DNA of 64,000 nucleotides. It comes from Pseudomonas sp. PDM14 (GTDB lineage Bacteria > Pseudomonadota > Gammaproteobacteria > Pseudomonadales > Pseudomonadaceae). Every line of letters begins with the position of its first letter. Positions within the stretch are counted from its first letter, which is position 1. Of the stretch, positions 10,939 through 19,774 are shown piece after piece. The position numbers and the translations under genes are program-made. The stretch covers positions 1,612,001 through 1,676,000 of the forward strand of contig NZ_JACVAQ010000001.1 in the NCBI RefSeq assembly GCF_014851905.1, read 5' to 3'. The notes beneath the pieces are model-generated. The model did not search any database. It had not been told where the DNA came from and saw only the letters and a list, made by a program, of their open reading frames with translations.

Positions 10939-11616
10939 GTGGCGGCGAAGAAGAAACCGGCACCCAAGCGCGGCGCCAGTCGCTACCAGGCCCCACCGAA
11001 GAAGCCGGTACCCGGCTGGGTATGGATGGTCTGCGGCCTGGTGATCGGTGGCTTCATGGTTTTCCTGTTCAGCCTCGAGCCGGGCAAGGATGGGGTCAAG
11101 CGGGTCAAACCCGAGGACGCCAAGCGCGCTGCCGAACCGGCGAAGAGCGACAGCAAGCCCGAGCCGGTCAAGCCCAAGTACGACTTCTACACCCTGCTGC
11201 CCGAATCCGAAGTGATCGTGCCGCCGGACGCGCTGCCGCCGGAAACCCCGGCCACGCCGCCGACCACGCCGGTCACCCCGGAAGAGGCGGCAAAGATCGA
11301 CGCCGCCCGCGCCGAAGCCCTGCTCAACGGCGAGACACCACCGCCGCCGCCCGTGGTGGCGAAGGCGCCGGTAACCACGCAGTTCTTCCTCCAGGCCGGT
11401 TCGTTCCGCAAGCAGCAGGACGCCGACAAGGTGCGCGCGCAGGTGATCCTGCTCGGCCAGAACGTGCAGGTCGAATCCGGCACCGTGCGCGAGGAAACCT
11501 GGTACCGCGTACTGGTCGGCCCGTTCGCCACCCGCGAGCAACTGGCCACCGCGCAGAAACAGCTGGCCGCCAGCGGCTTCAGCAACCTGCTGCTGCAACA
11601 GCGCCAGAGCCGCTGA
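10939..11616 (+). CDS. SPOR-domain protein (FtsN-like), membrane-anchored peptidoglycan binder
   Basis: The 225-residue protein has a short basic cytoplasmic tail, one membrane helix (about residues 27-45), a Pro/Ala/Glu-rich periplasmic linker and a C-terminal SPOR domain of about 75 residues (from FFLQAGSF to the end). SPOR domains bind denuded glycan strands at the division septum. The layout is that of FtsN, and the gene behind argS in Pseudomonas is an FtsN-like protein. It starts with GTG one base after the argS stop, which indicates translational coupling. Whether it is the essential FtsN or a paralogue cannot be told from the sequence. Confidence 0.85.
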   Translation: MAAKKKPAPKRGASRYQAPPKKPVPGWVWMVCGLVIGGFMVFLFSLEPGKDGVKRVKPEDAKRAAEPAKSDSKPEPVKPKYDFYTLLPESEVIVPPDALPPETPATPPTTPVTPEEAAKIDAARAEALLNGETPPPPPVVAKAPVTTQFFLQAGSFRKQQDADKVRAQVILLGQNVQVESGTVREETWYRVLVGPFATREQLATAQKQLAASGFSNLLLQQRQSR

Positions 11617-11634
11617 CACCACCCGCTCGACATC

Positions 11635-11690
11635 CACGTAGGGTGCGCGAATTGCGCATGGCCTGCGCTGCCCACAGCGCACCCTACGTG
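11635..11690. repeat. Long palindromic repeat, GTAGGGTGCGC family
   Basis: Perfect 14-base arms CACGTAGGGTGCGC and GCGCACCCTACGTG surround a 28-base loop between the SPOR gene and hslV. This looks like a dispersed Pseudomonas intergenic palindrome; a degenerate relative occurs at 37866-37934. It could form a transcript-end structure, but no T run follows. Confidence 0.75.
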
Positions 11691-11842
11691 ACCCACACGG
11701 CCCGCAGGCGCCGTCAACTCCTGCAACAACACCCCACCTGCTGACGGCCAATTTGCCCGCCGCCGGTTGAAAAGCCGTGGCAGCCACCCCATCTGAGTTT
11801 TCATCCGGGCGTTTTTTGCCCCGCTGCGTGGAGACTCTCCCC

Positions 11843-12373
11843 TTGACCACCATCGTTTCAGTGCGCCGCAACGGCAAAGTCGTCATGGGCGGCGACGGCC
11901 AGGTGTCCCTCGGCAATACCGTCATGAAAGGCAACGCGAAGAAGGTTCGCCGCCTCTATCACGGCCAGGTCCTCGCCGGTTTCGCCGGCGCCACTGCCGA
12001 CGCCTTCACCCTGTTCGAGCGCTTCGAAGGGCAGCTGGAAAAGCACCAGGGCCATCTGGTTCGCGCCGCCGTCGAGCTGGCCAAGGACTGGCGCACCGAC
12101 CGTTCGCTGAGCCGCCTGGAAGCCATGCTGGCGGTCGCCAACAAGGACGCCTCGCTGATCATCACCGGCAACGGCGACGTGGTCGAACCCGAGCAGGGGC
12201 TGATCGCCATGGGCTCCGGCGGCGGTTTCGCCCAGGCCGCTGCCATGGCACTGCTGCAGAAGACCGATCTGTCGGCGCGCGAGATCACCGAAGCGGCATT
12301 GAACATTGCCGGCTCGATCTGTGTCTTTACTAACCAGAACCTGACCATTGAGGAGCAGGACTGCGCGGAGTAA
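11843..12373 (+). CDS. hslV: HslV, proteasome-like peptidase subunit of HslUV
   Basis: The 176-residue Ntn-hydrolase forms the proteolytic core of the HslUV (ClpYQ) complex. The mature protein starts [19 protein letters not shown], with the first Thr as nucleophile after Met removal. The start is TTG at 11843, preceded by GGAG at 11830-11833. Earlier in-frame codons would place residues before the catalytic Thr and so cannot be right. hslU follows after 26 bases. A heat-shock promoter would be expected upstream but I could not place one confidently. Confidence 0.95.
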   Translation: MTTIVSVRRNGKVVMGGDGQVSLGNTVMKGNAKKVRRLYHGQVLAGFAGATADAFTLFERFEGQLEKHQGHLVRAAVELAKDWRTDRSLSRLEAMLAVANKDASLIITGNGDVVEPEQGLIAMGSGGGFAQAAAMALLQKTDLSAREITEAALNIAGSICVFTNQNLTIEEQDCAE

Positions 12374-12399
12374 GCGCGGTCCCTGTTGGAGCCCCACGA

Positions 12400-13740
12400 A
12401 TGTCCATGACGCCCCGCGAGATCGTCCACGAACTCAACCGCCATATCATCGGCCAGGACGATGCCAAGCGCGCCGTGGCCATTGCCCTGCGTAACCGCTG
12501 GCGGCGCATGCAGCTGCCCGCCGAGCTGCGCGCCGAGGTCACGCCGAAGAACATCCTGATGATCGGCCCGACCGGCGTCGGCAAGACCGAGATCGCCCGC
12601 CGCCTGGCCAAGCTGGCCAACGCCCCGTTCATCAAGGTCGAGGCGACCAAGTTCACCGAGGTCGGCTATGTCGGCCGCGATGTCGAATCGATCATCCGCG
12701 ACCTCGCCGATGCCGCGATCAAGCTGCTGCGCGAACAGGAAATGACCCGCGTGCAGCACCGCGCCGAAGACGCCGCCGAAGACCGCATCCTCGACGCTCT
12801 GCTGCCGCCGGCCCGCGCCGGCTTCAACGACGACCCGGCGCCGAGCCAGGACTCCAACACCCGCCAGCTGTTCCGCAAGCGCCTGCGTGAAGGCCAGCTG
12901 GACGACAAGGAAATCGACATCGAAGTCGCCGAGCAACCGGCCGGCATCGAGATCATGACCCCGCCGGGCATGGAGGAGATGACCAACCAGCTGCAGGGGC
13001 TGTTCGCCAACCTCGGCAAGGGCAAGAAGAAGAGCCGCAAGCTGAAGGTCAAGGAAGCGCTCAAGCTGGTGCGCGACGAAGAAGCCGCACGCCTGGTCAA
13101 CGAGGAAGAACTCAAGGCCCGCGCCCTGGAAGCGGTGGAGCAGAACGGCATTGTCTTCATCGACGAGATCGACAAGGTCGCCAAGCGCGGCAATGTCGGC
13201 GGCGCCGACGTTTCCCGCGAAGGCGTGCAGCGCGACCTGCTGCCGCTGATCGAAGGCTGCACGGTCAATACCAAGCTGGGCATGGTCAAGACCGACCACA
13301 TCCTGTTCATCGCCTCGGGCGCCTTCCACCTGAGCAAGCCCAGCGACCTGGTGCCGGAGCTGCAGGGCCGCCTGCCGATCCGCGTCGAGCTCAAGGCCCT
13401 GTCGCCGCAGGACTTCGAGCGCATCCTCACCGAACCGCACGCTGCGCTCACCGAGCAATACACCGCGCTGCTGCAGACCGAGGGCCTGAGCATCGAGTTC
13501 GCCGAAAGTGGCATCAAGCGCATCGCCGAGATCGCCTGGCAGGTCAACGAGAAGACCGAGAACATCGGAGCCCGTCGCCTGCACACCTTGCTCGAACGCC
13601 TGCTCGAGGAAGTCTCCTTCAGCGCCGGCGACCTGGCCGGGCAGCAGAACGGCACGCCGATCCGCATCGATGCCGAGTACGTCAACGGCCACCTCGGCGA
13701 GCTGGCGCAGGACGAAGACCTCTCGCGCTATATCCTCTGA
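12400..13740 (+). CDS. hslU: HslU, AAA+ unfoldase subunit of HslUV
   Basis: The 446-residue ATPase unfolds substrates for HslV. It begins [20 protein letters not shown], has Walker A GPTGVGKT (56-63), Walker B VFIDEIDK and the I-domain insertion between them (about 110-240), and ends with the family's short hydrophobic tail (SRYIL) that docks into HslV. Pairing with hslV is universal for this complex. Confidence 0.97.
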   Translation: MSMTPREIVHELNRHIIGQDDAKRAVAIALRNRWRRMQLPAELRAEVTPKNILMIGPTGVGKTEIARRLAKLANAPFIKVEATKFTEVGYVGRDVESIIRDLADAAIKLLREQEMTRVQHRAEDAAEDRILDALLPPARAGFNDDPAPSQDSNTRQLFRKRLREGQLDDKEIDIEVAEQPAGIEIMTPPGMEEMTNQLQGLFANLGKGKKKSRKLKVKEALKLVRDEEAARLVNEEELKARALEAVEQNGIVFIDEIDKVAKRGNVGGADVSREGVQRDLLPLIEGCTVNTKLGMVKTDHILFIASGAFHLSKPSDLVPELQGRLPIRVELKALSPQDFERILTEPHAALTEQYTALLQTEGLSIEFAESGIKRIAEIAWQVNEKTENIGARRLHTLLERLLEEVSFSAGDLAGQQNGTPIRIDAEYVNGHLGELAQDEDLSRYIL

Positions 13741-13747
13741 TCGCGAT

Positions 13748-13776
13748 GGGTGGATAATGCCGGGCGTTATCCACCC
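13748..13776. repeat. Palindrome GGGTGGATAA...TTATCCACCC
   Basis: Ten-base perfect arms with a nine-base loop, between hslU and the DUF971 gene. The same GGTGGAT core recurs at 37970-38040 and 60102-60128, so it belongs to an intergenic repeat family of this genome. It may also act as the hslU transcript end. Confidence 0.75.
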
Positions 13777-13793
13777 TCCTGCGGACCCTTCCG

Positions 13794-14165
13794 ATGCGCA
13801 TGCCCACCGCGATCAAGCTGCATAAGGCCTCGAAGCTCCTGGAGCTGCAGTACGGCGAGCAGCGCTACAACCTCAGCGCCGAATTCCTGCGCGTGCACTC
13901 GCCTTCCGCCGAAGTCCAGGGCCACGGCAAACCCATCCTGCAGACCGGCAAGCTCGGCGTCGGCCTCGACCGCCTGGAGCCCGCCGGCAACTACGCCCTG
14001 AAACTGTGCTTCGACGATGGCCATGACAGCGGCCTGTTCACCTGGGATTACCTGTACCAGCTGGCCACCCGTCACGAACAACTCTGGGCCGATTATCTGG
14101 AACTGCTGGCACAGGCCGGCAAGTCCCGCGACCCGAACGAGTCGGTCGTGCGGCTGATGCTCTAG
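13794..14165 (+). CDS. DUF971 / gamma-butyrobetaine-hydroxylase-like N-terminal domain protein
   Basis: This 123-residue small protein contains the DUF971 fold: IKLHKASKLLELQYG near the start, LSAEFLRVHSPSAEVQGHG, and a C-terminal DGHDSGLFTWDYLYQL. The same domain is found at the N-terminus of gamma-butyrobetaine hydroxylase, where it binds zinc, but stand-alone copies have no proven role. It lies between hslU and the PHA locus, as in other Pseudomonas. Confidence 0.85.
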   Translation: MRMPTAIKLHKASKLLELQYGEQRYNLSAEFLRVHSPSAEVQGHGKPILQTGKLGVGLDRLEPAGNYALKLCFDDGHDSGLFTWDYLYQLATRHEQLWADYLELLAQAGKSRDPNESVVRLML

Positions 14166-14294
14166 CTCGCACCTTTGCCCCCAACAGGACGATGTTAGGG
14201 CGCACTTTCTAATCCCCCTCGGCATACTCCCGCGCGCTGTGACAACAGCACGCGCGATCTTGCGCAAAAGCACAAACTCGGGTAACCAAGGAAC

Positions 14295-14310
14295 TGGCAG
14301 GTTCCATGCA
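14295..14310 (+). promoter_or_regulatory. Likely sigma-54 (-24/-12) promoter of phaC1
   Basis: TGGCAGGTTCCATGCA matches the RpoN consensus TGGCAC-N5-TTGCA, with GG and GC at exact -24/-12 spacing. It lies 137 bases before the phaC1 ATG. An RpoN-type promoter upstream of phaC1 has been described for P. aeruginosa. A GC-rich near-palindrome at 14231-14256 lies just upstream and could be an activator or terminator site. Confidence 0.7.
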
Positions 14311-14446
14311 TTTGGCTAAGCCACATGCGAAGTAAGCGCGGAGCTCGTTCCGCACCCGGTAACCCGAGCAGTACTTGCCCCTTCGCCCTGTGTCAGCGTG
14401 CACAGCAGCATGCAGGTATTCGTCTCAGGACAATGGAGCGTCGTAG

Positions 14447-16126
14447 ATGACCCAGAAGAATAATGAAGACCTGCAACGCCAGGCCTCGGAAAACACCTTG
14501 GGCTTGAACCCGGTGATTGGCCTGCGTGGTAAGGATCTGTTGACCTCGGCACGGATGGTCCTGACCCAGGCCATCAAGCAACCCTTTCACAGCGCTCGCC
14601 ACGTTACCCACTTTGCCTTCGAACTGAAAAACGTCCTGCTTGGCCAATCCGAGCTCAAGCCCGAGGACACCGATCGCCGCTTCGCCGACCCGGCGTGGAG
14701 CCAGAACCCGCTGTACCGTCGCTACCTGCAGACCTACCTGGCCTGGCGCAAGGAGCTGCACGACTGGATCGAGGACACCAGCCTCTCCGAACAGGACACC
14801 AGCCGCGGTCACTTCGTCATCAACCTGATGACCGAAGCCATGGCCCCGACCAACACCATGGCCAACCCGGCCGCGGTCAAACGCTTCTTCGAGACCGGTG
14901 GCAAGAGCCTGCTCGACGGCCTCTCCCACCTGGCCAAGGACCTGGTGCACAACGGCGGCATGCCGAGCCAGGTCAACATGGACGCCTTCGAGGTCGGCAA
15001 GAACCTGGCGACCACCGAAGGCGCCGTGGTGTTTCGCAACGACCTGCTGGAGCTGATCCAGTACAAGCCGATCACCGAGCAGGTGCAGGAGCGCCCGCTG
15101 CTGGTGGTGCCGCCCCAGATCAACAAGTTCTACGTGTTCGACCTGTCGCAGGAAAAGAGCGTGGCCCGCTTCCTCCTGCGCAACGGCATCCAGACCTTCG
15201 TGGTCAGCTGGCGCAACCCGACCAAGGCGCAGCGTGAGTGGGGCCTGTCGACCTACATCGAGGCGCTCAAGGAAGCCATCGACGTGGTCCTCAAGATCAC
15301 TGGCAGCAAGGACGTCAACATGCTCGGCGCCTGCTCCGGCGGCCTGACCACAGCCTCGCTGGTCGGCCACTACGCCGCCCTCGGCGACCAGAAGGTACAC
15401 GCCCTGACCCTGCTGGTCAGCGTGCTCGACACCAAGCTCAATACCCAGGTCGCGCTGTTCGCCGATGAGAAGACTCTGGAAGCCGCCAAGCGCCGCTCCT
15501 ATCAGTCCGGCGTCCTCGAAGGCAGCGACATGGCCAAGGTCTTCGCCTGGATGCGCCCCAACGACCTGATCTGGAACTACTGGGTCAACAACTACCTGCT
15601 CGGCAACGAGCCGCCGGTGTTCGACATCCTCTACTGGAACAACGACACCACGCGCCTGCCGGCTGCCCTGCACGGCGAGTTCATCGAGATGTTCAAGACC
15701 AACCCGCTGACCCGCGCCGGTGCGCTGGAAGTCTGCGGCACGCCGATCGACCTCAAGCAGGTCACCTGCGACTTCTTCTGCGTGGCCGGCACCACCGACC
15801 ACATCACGCCGTGGGACTCCTGCTACAAGTCGGCCCACCTGTTCGGCGGCAAGTGCGAGTTCGTGCTTTCCAACAGCGGGCACATTCAGAGCATTCTCAA
15901 CCCGCCGGGCAACCCGAAAGCGCGCTACATGACCAACAGCGAAATGCCGCTGGATCCGAAGGCCTGGCAGGAAAGCTCGACCAAGCACACCGATTCCTGG
16001 TGGCTGCACTGGCAGAACTGGCTGGCCGAACGTTCCGGCAAGCAGCGCAAGGCGCCGACCACCCTCGGCAACAAGGCGCACCCAGCCGGCGAAGCCGCAC
16101 CCGGGACTTACGTACACGAGCGTTGA
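14447..16126 (+). CDS. phaC1: Class II poly(3-hydroxyalkanoate) synthase 1
   Basis: The 559-residue enzyme polymerises medium-chain (R)-3-hydroxyacyl-CoA on the surface of PHA granules. The lipase-like box GACSGG holds the nucleophile Cys296; Asp451 (in TTDHITPWD) and His479 (in SNSGHIQS) complete the triad. Length and sequence fit the class II synthases of Pseudomonas. GGAG stands eight bases before the ATG. It is first in phaC1-phaZ-phaC2-phaD. A paralogous synthase with the same triad follows at 17340. Confidence 0.97.
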   Translation: MTQKNNEDLQRQASENTLGLNPVIGLRGKDLLTSARMVLTQAIKQPFHSARHVTHFAFELKNVLLGQSELKPEDTDRRFADPAWSQNPLYRRYLQTYLAWRKELHDWIEDTSLSEQDTSRGHFVINLMTEAMAPTNTMANPAAVKRFFETGGKSLLDGLSHLAKDLVHNGGMPSQVNMDAFEVGKNLATTEGAVVFRNDLLELIQYKPITEQVQERPLLVVPPQINKFYVFDLSQEKSVARFLLRNGIQTFVVSWRNPTKAQREWGLSTYIEALKEAIDVVLKITGSKDVNMLGACSGGLTTASLVGHYAALGDQKVHALTLLVSVLDTKLNTQVALFADEKTLEAAKRRSYQSGVLEGSDMAKVFAWMRPNDLIWNYWVNNYLLGNEPPVFDILYWNNDTTRLPAALHGEFIEMFKTNPLTRAGALEVCGTPIDLKQVTCDFFCVAGTTDHITPWDSCYKSAHLFGGKCEFVLSNSGHIQSILNPPGNPKARYMTNSEMPLDPKAWQESSTKHTDSWWLHWQNWLAERSGKQRKAPTTLGNKAHPAGEAAPGTYVHER

Positions 16127-16210
16127 GCGTGGCTGACCGCGACGACCTGACGCCCTTTACCACGCTGCACTTTGCGCAGTACTGCCCGCGGCACTCGGAG
16201 GTGCCGCTCG

Positions 16211-16261
16211 CTGCACGAGCCCCTGGCGGCTCGTGCAGTGCCTGCCCGCCCCATCGGCGGG
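16211..16261. terminator. Tandem hairpins between phaC1 and phaZ
   Basis: CTGCACGAGCC/GGCTCGTGCAG (16211-16238) and CCCGCC/GGCGGG (16245-16261) are two adjacent stems in the 194-base gap. Neither has a long T run, so partial termination or mRNA stabilisation is more likely than complete termination. Confidence 0.5.
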
Positions 16262-16320
16262 TTACTGGAGAGCCGCGCTGGATGGCGGTCTTCCACGGAT
16301 CAATCCACAGGGCTTAGCGC

Positions 16321-17181
16321 ATGCCGCAACCATTTGTTTTTCGCACCATCGAGCTGGACGGCCAGACCATCCGGACCGCCGTTCGCCCGGGGACCAGCAC
16401 CCTCACACCGCTGCTGATCTTCAACGGCATCGGCGCCAACCTGGAGCTGGTGATGCCCTTCGTCCAGGCCCTCGACCCGGACCTGGAAGTCATCGCCTTC
16501 GACGTGCCCGGCGTTGGCGGCTCGTCCACGCCGAGCACGCCGTACCGCTTCCCCGGCCTGGCTCGCCTGGCCGCACGCATGCTCGACTACCTGGACTACG
16601 GCCAGGTCAATGCCATCGGCGTGTCCTGGGGCGGCGCGCTGGCGCAGCAGTTCGCCCACGACTATCCCGAACGCTGCAAGAAGCTGGTGCTGGCAGCGAC
16701 ATCCGCCGGCGCGGTGATGGTGCCGGGCAAGCCCAAGGTGCTCTGGCGCATGGCCAGCCCACGGCGCTATATCCAGCCGTCCTACGGTGTGCACATCGCC
16801 CCGGACATCTACGGCGGCGCCTTCCGTCGCGATCCCAAGCTGGCCCTGGCGCATGCCAGCAAGGTGCGCTCGGGTGGCAAGATGGGCTACTACTGGCAGC
16901 TGTTCGCCGGCCTCGGCTGGACCAGCATCCACTGGCTGCATCGGATCAAGCAGCCTACGCTGGTACTGGCCGGTGACGATGACCCGCTCATCCCACTGGT
17001 CAACATGCGTCTGCTGGCGTGGCGCATTCCCAATTCGGAATTCCATATCATCGACGACGGCCACCTGTTCCTGGTGACACGGGCCGAGGCGGTAGCGCCG
17101 ATCATCATGAAGTTCCTCCAGGAAGAACGGCAGCGTGCGGTCATGCACCCGCAACCCGCAGCACCTCTTCGCGGTCACTGA
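16321..17181 (+). CDS. phaZ: Intracellular medium-chain-length PHA depolymerase
   Basis: This 286-residue alpha/beta hydrolase releases 3-hydroxy acids from granules. The lipase box GVSWGG has Ser102 as nucleophile; the later AGDDDPLIP and DDGHLF segments supply the acid and His248-region base. Its place between two synthase genes is the standard arrangement. The presence of depolymerase and synthases in one transcript fits the known cycling of PHA synthesis and breakdown. Confidence 0.95.
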   Translation: MPQPFVFRTIELDGQTIRTAVRPGTSTLTPLLIFNGIGANLELVMPFVQALDPDLEVIAFDVPGVGGSSTPSTPYRFPGLARLAARMLDYLDYGQVNAIGVSWGGALAQQFAHDYPERCKKLVLAATSAGAVMVPGKPKVLWRMASPRRYIQPSYGVHIAPDIYGGAFRRDPKLALAHASKVRSGGKMGYYWQLFAGLGWTSIHWLHRIKQPTLVLAGDDDPLIPLVNMRLLAWRIPNSEFHIIDDGHLFLVTRAEAVAPIIMKFLQEERQRAVMHPQPAAPLRGH

Positions 17182-17339
17182 TCGCACAACGGTAGTGCAA
17201 CCGGGCCAGCCTGCCTCAAGGCGGTGCCCGCCCGGTTTGGTATTTTGTTTTGCGCGGCAGTCTGGAATGCCCTCCGGCGCGCTTTGGTATAAGCCTTGCT
17301 GTCACCCTGGCGTGATGGTTCGAAGACGGAGCTTGCCCC

Positions 17340-19022
17340 ATGCGTGAAAAGACTGCACCGGGATCACTGCCGGTACCTGCAACCTTCATGAATGCGCAGA
17401 ATGCCGTGGTCGGCGTGCGCGGCCGTGACCTGTTCTCGACGCTGCGCACCCTTGCCTTCCAGGGCCTGCGCCAACCCGCCCACAGCACGCGACATGCGCT
17501 GGCCTTCGGCAAGCAACTGGGCCGCGTGCTGCTTGGCGACACTCCGCACAAGGCGCACCCAAGCGACAGTCGCTTCGCCGACCCCTCCTGGCAGCTCAAC
17601 CCGTTCTACCGGCGCAGCCTGCAGGCCTACCTGGCCTGGCAGATCCAGTTCAAGGCATGGATCGACGAGAGCGACCTGTCGCCGGATGACCGCACCCGCG
17701 CGCACTTCCTCTTCTCCCTGCTCAATGACGCCGTGGCGCCATCCAACAGCCTGCTCAACCCGCTGGCGGTGAAGGAGCTGTTCAACAGCGGCGGTACCAG
17801 CCTGCTGCGCGGCGCGCGCCACCTGTTCGACGACTTGCTGCACAACAACGGCATGCCACGCCAGGTCAGCAAGCACGCCTTCGAGGTCGGTCGCAATCTG
17901 GCCGTCACGCCGGGCTCGGTGGTGTTCCGCAACGAACTGCTGGAACTGATCCACTACAAGCCGATGACCGAAAAGCAGTACGCCAAGCCGCTGCTGATCG
18001 TGCCGCCGCAGATCAACAAGTTCTACATCTTCGACCTCAGCCCCGAGAAGAGCTTCCTGCAGTACTGCCTGAAGAACGGCCTGCAGTCGTTCGCCATCAG
18101 CTGGCGCAACCCCGACGGCCGCCACCGCGAGTGGGGCCTGTCGACCTATGTGCAGGCGGTGGAAGAGGCCGTCGACATCTGCCGCGCGATCACCGGCAGC
18201 AAAGACGTCAACCTGATCGGCGCCTGCGCCGGCGGCCTGACCATCGCCGCCCTGCAAGGTCATCTGCAGGCCAAGCGGCAACTGCGCAAGATCAGCAGCG
18301 CCACCTACATGGTCAGCCTGATGGACAGCCAGGTCGACAGCCCGGCGATGCTCTTCGCCGACGAGCAGACCCTGGAATCAGCCAAGCGCCGTTCCTACCA
18401 GAGCGGCGTGCTCGACGGCCGTGACATGTCCAAGGTGTTCGCCTGGATGCGCCCCAATGATCTGGTATGGAACTACTGGGTGAACAACTACCTGCTCGGC
18501 AAGGAGCCGCCGGCGTTCGACATTCTCTACTGGAACAACGACAACACGCGCCTGCCTGCCGCCCTGCACGGCGACCTGCTCGACCTGTTCAAGCACAACC
18601 CACTGCTGCGTCCGGGCGGCATGGAGATCTGCGGCACGCCGATCGACCTGGGCAAGGTCACCCTCGACAGCTTCCACGTCGCCGGCATCAACGATCACAT
18701 CACGCCGTGGGACGCGGTATACCGCTCGGCCCTGCTGCTCGGCGGCAACCGCCGCTTCGTGCTGTCCAACAGCGGGCACATCCAGAGCATCCTCAACCCA
18801 CCGAGCAACCCCAAGGCCACCTACCTGGAAAACGGCAAGCTCAGCACCGACCACCGCGCCTGGTACTACGACGCGCAGAAGAAGGAAGGCAGCTGGTGGC
18901 CCGAGTGGCTGGAGTGGGTCCAGCAGCGCTCCGGCGAACAGCACGAGACGGTGTTCAGTGTCGGCAACAGCAAGTACCCGCCGATGGAGGCCGCGCCCGG
19001 CACCTATGTGCACGTGTGCTGA
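17340..19022 (+). CDS. phaC2: Class II poly(3-hydroxyalkanoate) synthase 2
   Basis: The 560-residue paralogue of PhaC1 has nucleophile Cys296 in GACAGG, where Ala replaces the Ser of the PhaC1 box. The Asp and His motifs (INDHITPWD, SNSGHIQS) are conserved. Known PhaC2 enzymes differ from PhaC1 in monomer preference and expression. The 158-base gap before it is free of other genes. Both copies look intact. Confidence 0.96.
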   Translation: MREKTAPGSLPVPATFMNAQNAVVGVRGRDLFSTLRTLAFQGLRQPAHSTRHALAFGKQLGRVLLGDTPHKAHPSDSRFADPSWQLNPFYRRSLQAYLAWQIQFKAWIDESDLSPDDRTRAHFLFSLLNDAVAPSNSLLNPLAVKELFNSGGTSLLRGARHLFDDLLHNNGMPRQVSKHAFEVGRNLAVTPGSVVFRNELLELIHYKPMTEKQYAKPLLIVPPQINKFYIFDLSPEKSFLQYCLKNGLQSFAISWRNPDGRHREWGLSTYVQAVEEAVDICRAITGSKDVNLIGACAGGLTIAALQGHLQAKRQLRKISSATYMVSLMDSQVDSPAMLFADEQTLESAKRRSYQSGVLDGRDMSKVFAWMRPNDLVWNYWVNNYLLGKEPPAFDILYWNNDNTRLPAALHGDLLDLFKHNPLLRPGGMEICGTPIDLGKVTLDSFHVAGINDHITPWDAVYRSALLLGGNRRFVLSNSGHIQSILNPPSNPKATYLENGKLSTDHRAWYYDAQKKEGSWWPEWLEWVQQRSGEQHETVFSVGNSKYPPMEAAPGTYVHVC

Positions 19023-19040
19023 AGGCTGAGCAAAAGCGCT

Positions 19041-19060
19041 GGCCGGGCACGCGCCCGGCC
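19041..19060. terminator. Perfect hairpin between phaC2 and phaD
   Basis: GGCCGGGC, loop ACGC, GCCCGGCC: an eight-base perfect stem 19 bases past the phaC2 stop, with only GGTT following. It may lower read-through into phaD or protect the upstream mRNA end. Confidence 0.5.
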
Positions 19061-19101
19061 GGTTATCGTCGGCGCTCCCGCGGCCACAGAAAGCTCATGG
19101 A

Positions 19102-19716
19102 ATGAAGACGCGCGACCGCATCCTCGAATGCGCCCTCGACCTGTTCAACCGACAGGGCGAACCCAACGTTTCCACCCTGGAAATCGCCACGGAAATGGGC
19201 ATCAGCCCCGGCAATCTGTACTACCACTTCCACGGCAAGGAACCCATCATCATGGCGCTCTTCGAGCGCTTCCACGCCGACCTCACGCCCCTGCTCGACC
19301 CGCCCGGCGATGTCGAACTGGATGCCGAGGACTATTGGCTGTTCCTGCACCTGATCGTCGAGCGCCTGGCGCAATACCGCTTCCTGTTCCAGGACCTGTC
19401 CAACCTCGCCGGCCGCCTGCCCAAGCTGGCGCGCGGCATCCGTCAATGGCTCAACCTGCTCAAGCGCGCCCTGGCCACGCTGCTCGCCCGTCTCAAGGCG
19501 TTCGGCCAGTTGCAGAGCCAGACCCAGGCCCTTGGCCAACTGGTCGAACAGATCACCCTGACCCTGCTGTTCTCCCTCGACTACCAACGCATTCTCGGCG
19601 TCGATGGCGAAGTCCGCCTGGTGGTGTATCAGGTCATGATGCTGGTGGCGCCACACCTCGAACCCGAATCGCGTCACGCTGCCGAACGGATCGCCCAGCG
19701 CTACCTGGAGGCCTGA
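19102..19716 (+). CDS. phaD: TetR-family regulator of the PHA locus
   Basis: The 204-residue protein has an N-terminal TetR helix-turn-helix (TRDRILECALDLFNRQG, then VSTLEIATEMGISPGNLYYHF at about residues 25-45) and a ligand-binding C-terminal domain. PhaD in P. putida activates the phaC1 and phaI promoters and responds to a fatty-acid catabolite. It sits last in the plus-strand run and faces the phasin genes across a shared terminator. Confidence 0.93.
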   Translation: MKTRDRILECALDLFNRQGEPNVSTLEIATEMGISPGNLYYHFHGKEPIIMALFERFHADLTPLLDPPGDVELDAEDYWLFLHLIVERLAQYRFLFQDLSNLAGRLPKLARGIRQWLNLLKRALATLLARLKAFGQLQSQTQALGQLVEQITLTLLFSLDYQRILGVDGEVRLVVYQVMMLVAPHLEPESRHAAERIAQRYLEA

Positions 19717-19729
19717 ACAGGCACAAACG

Positions 19730-19758
19730 AAAACGCCCGGCACAAGGCCGGGCGTTTT
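19730..19758. terminator. Bidirectional terminator between phaD and phaF
   Basis: AAAACGCCCGGC...GCCGGGCGTTTT is an eight-base GC stem flanked by A and T runs on the two sides, placed between converging genes. Confidence 0.9.
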
Positions 19759-19774
19759 CTCATTCCTGAATCGA

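Noticed and set aside
9091..11934. Very long minus-strand open frame (947 codons) over argS
   Set aside because: It is antisense to argS and the SPOR gene, has no family motifs and arises from GC-rich codon bias.
16211..16261. A strong phaC1 terminator
   Set aside because: The hairpins lack a T run, so only weak termination is claimed.
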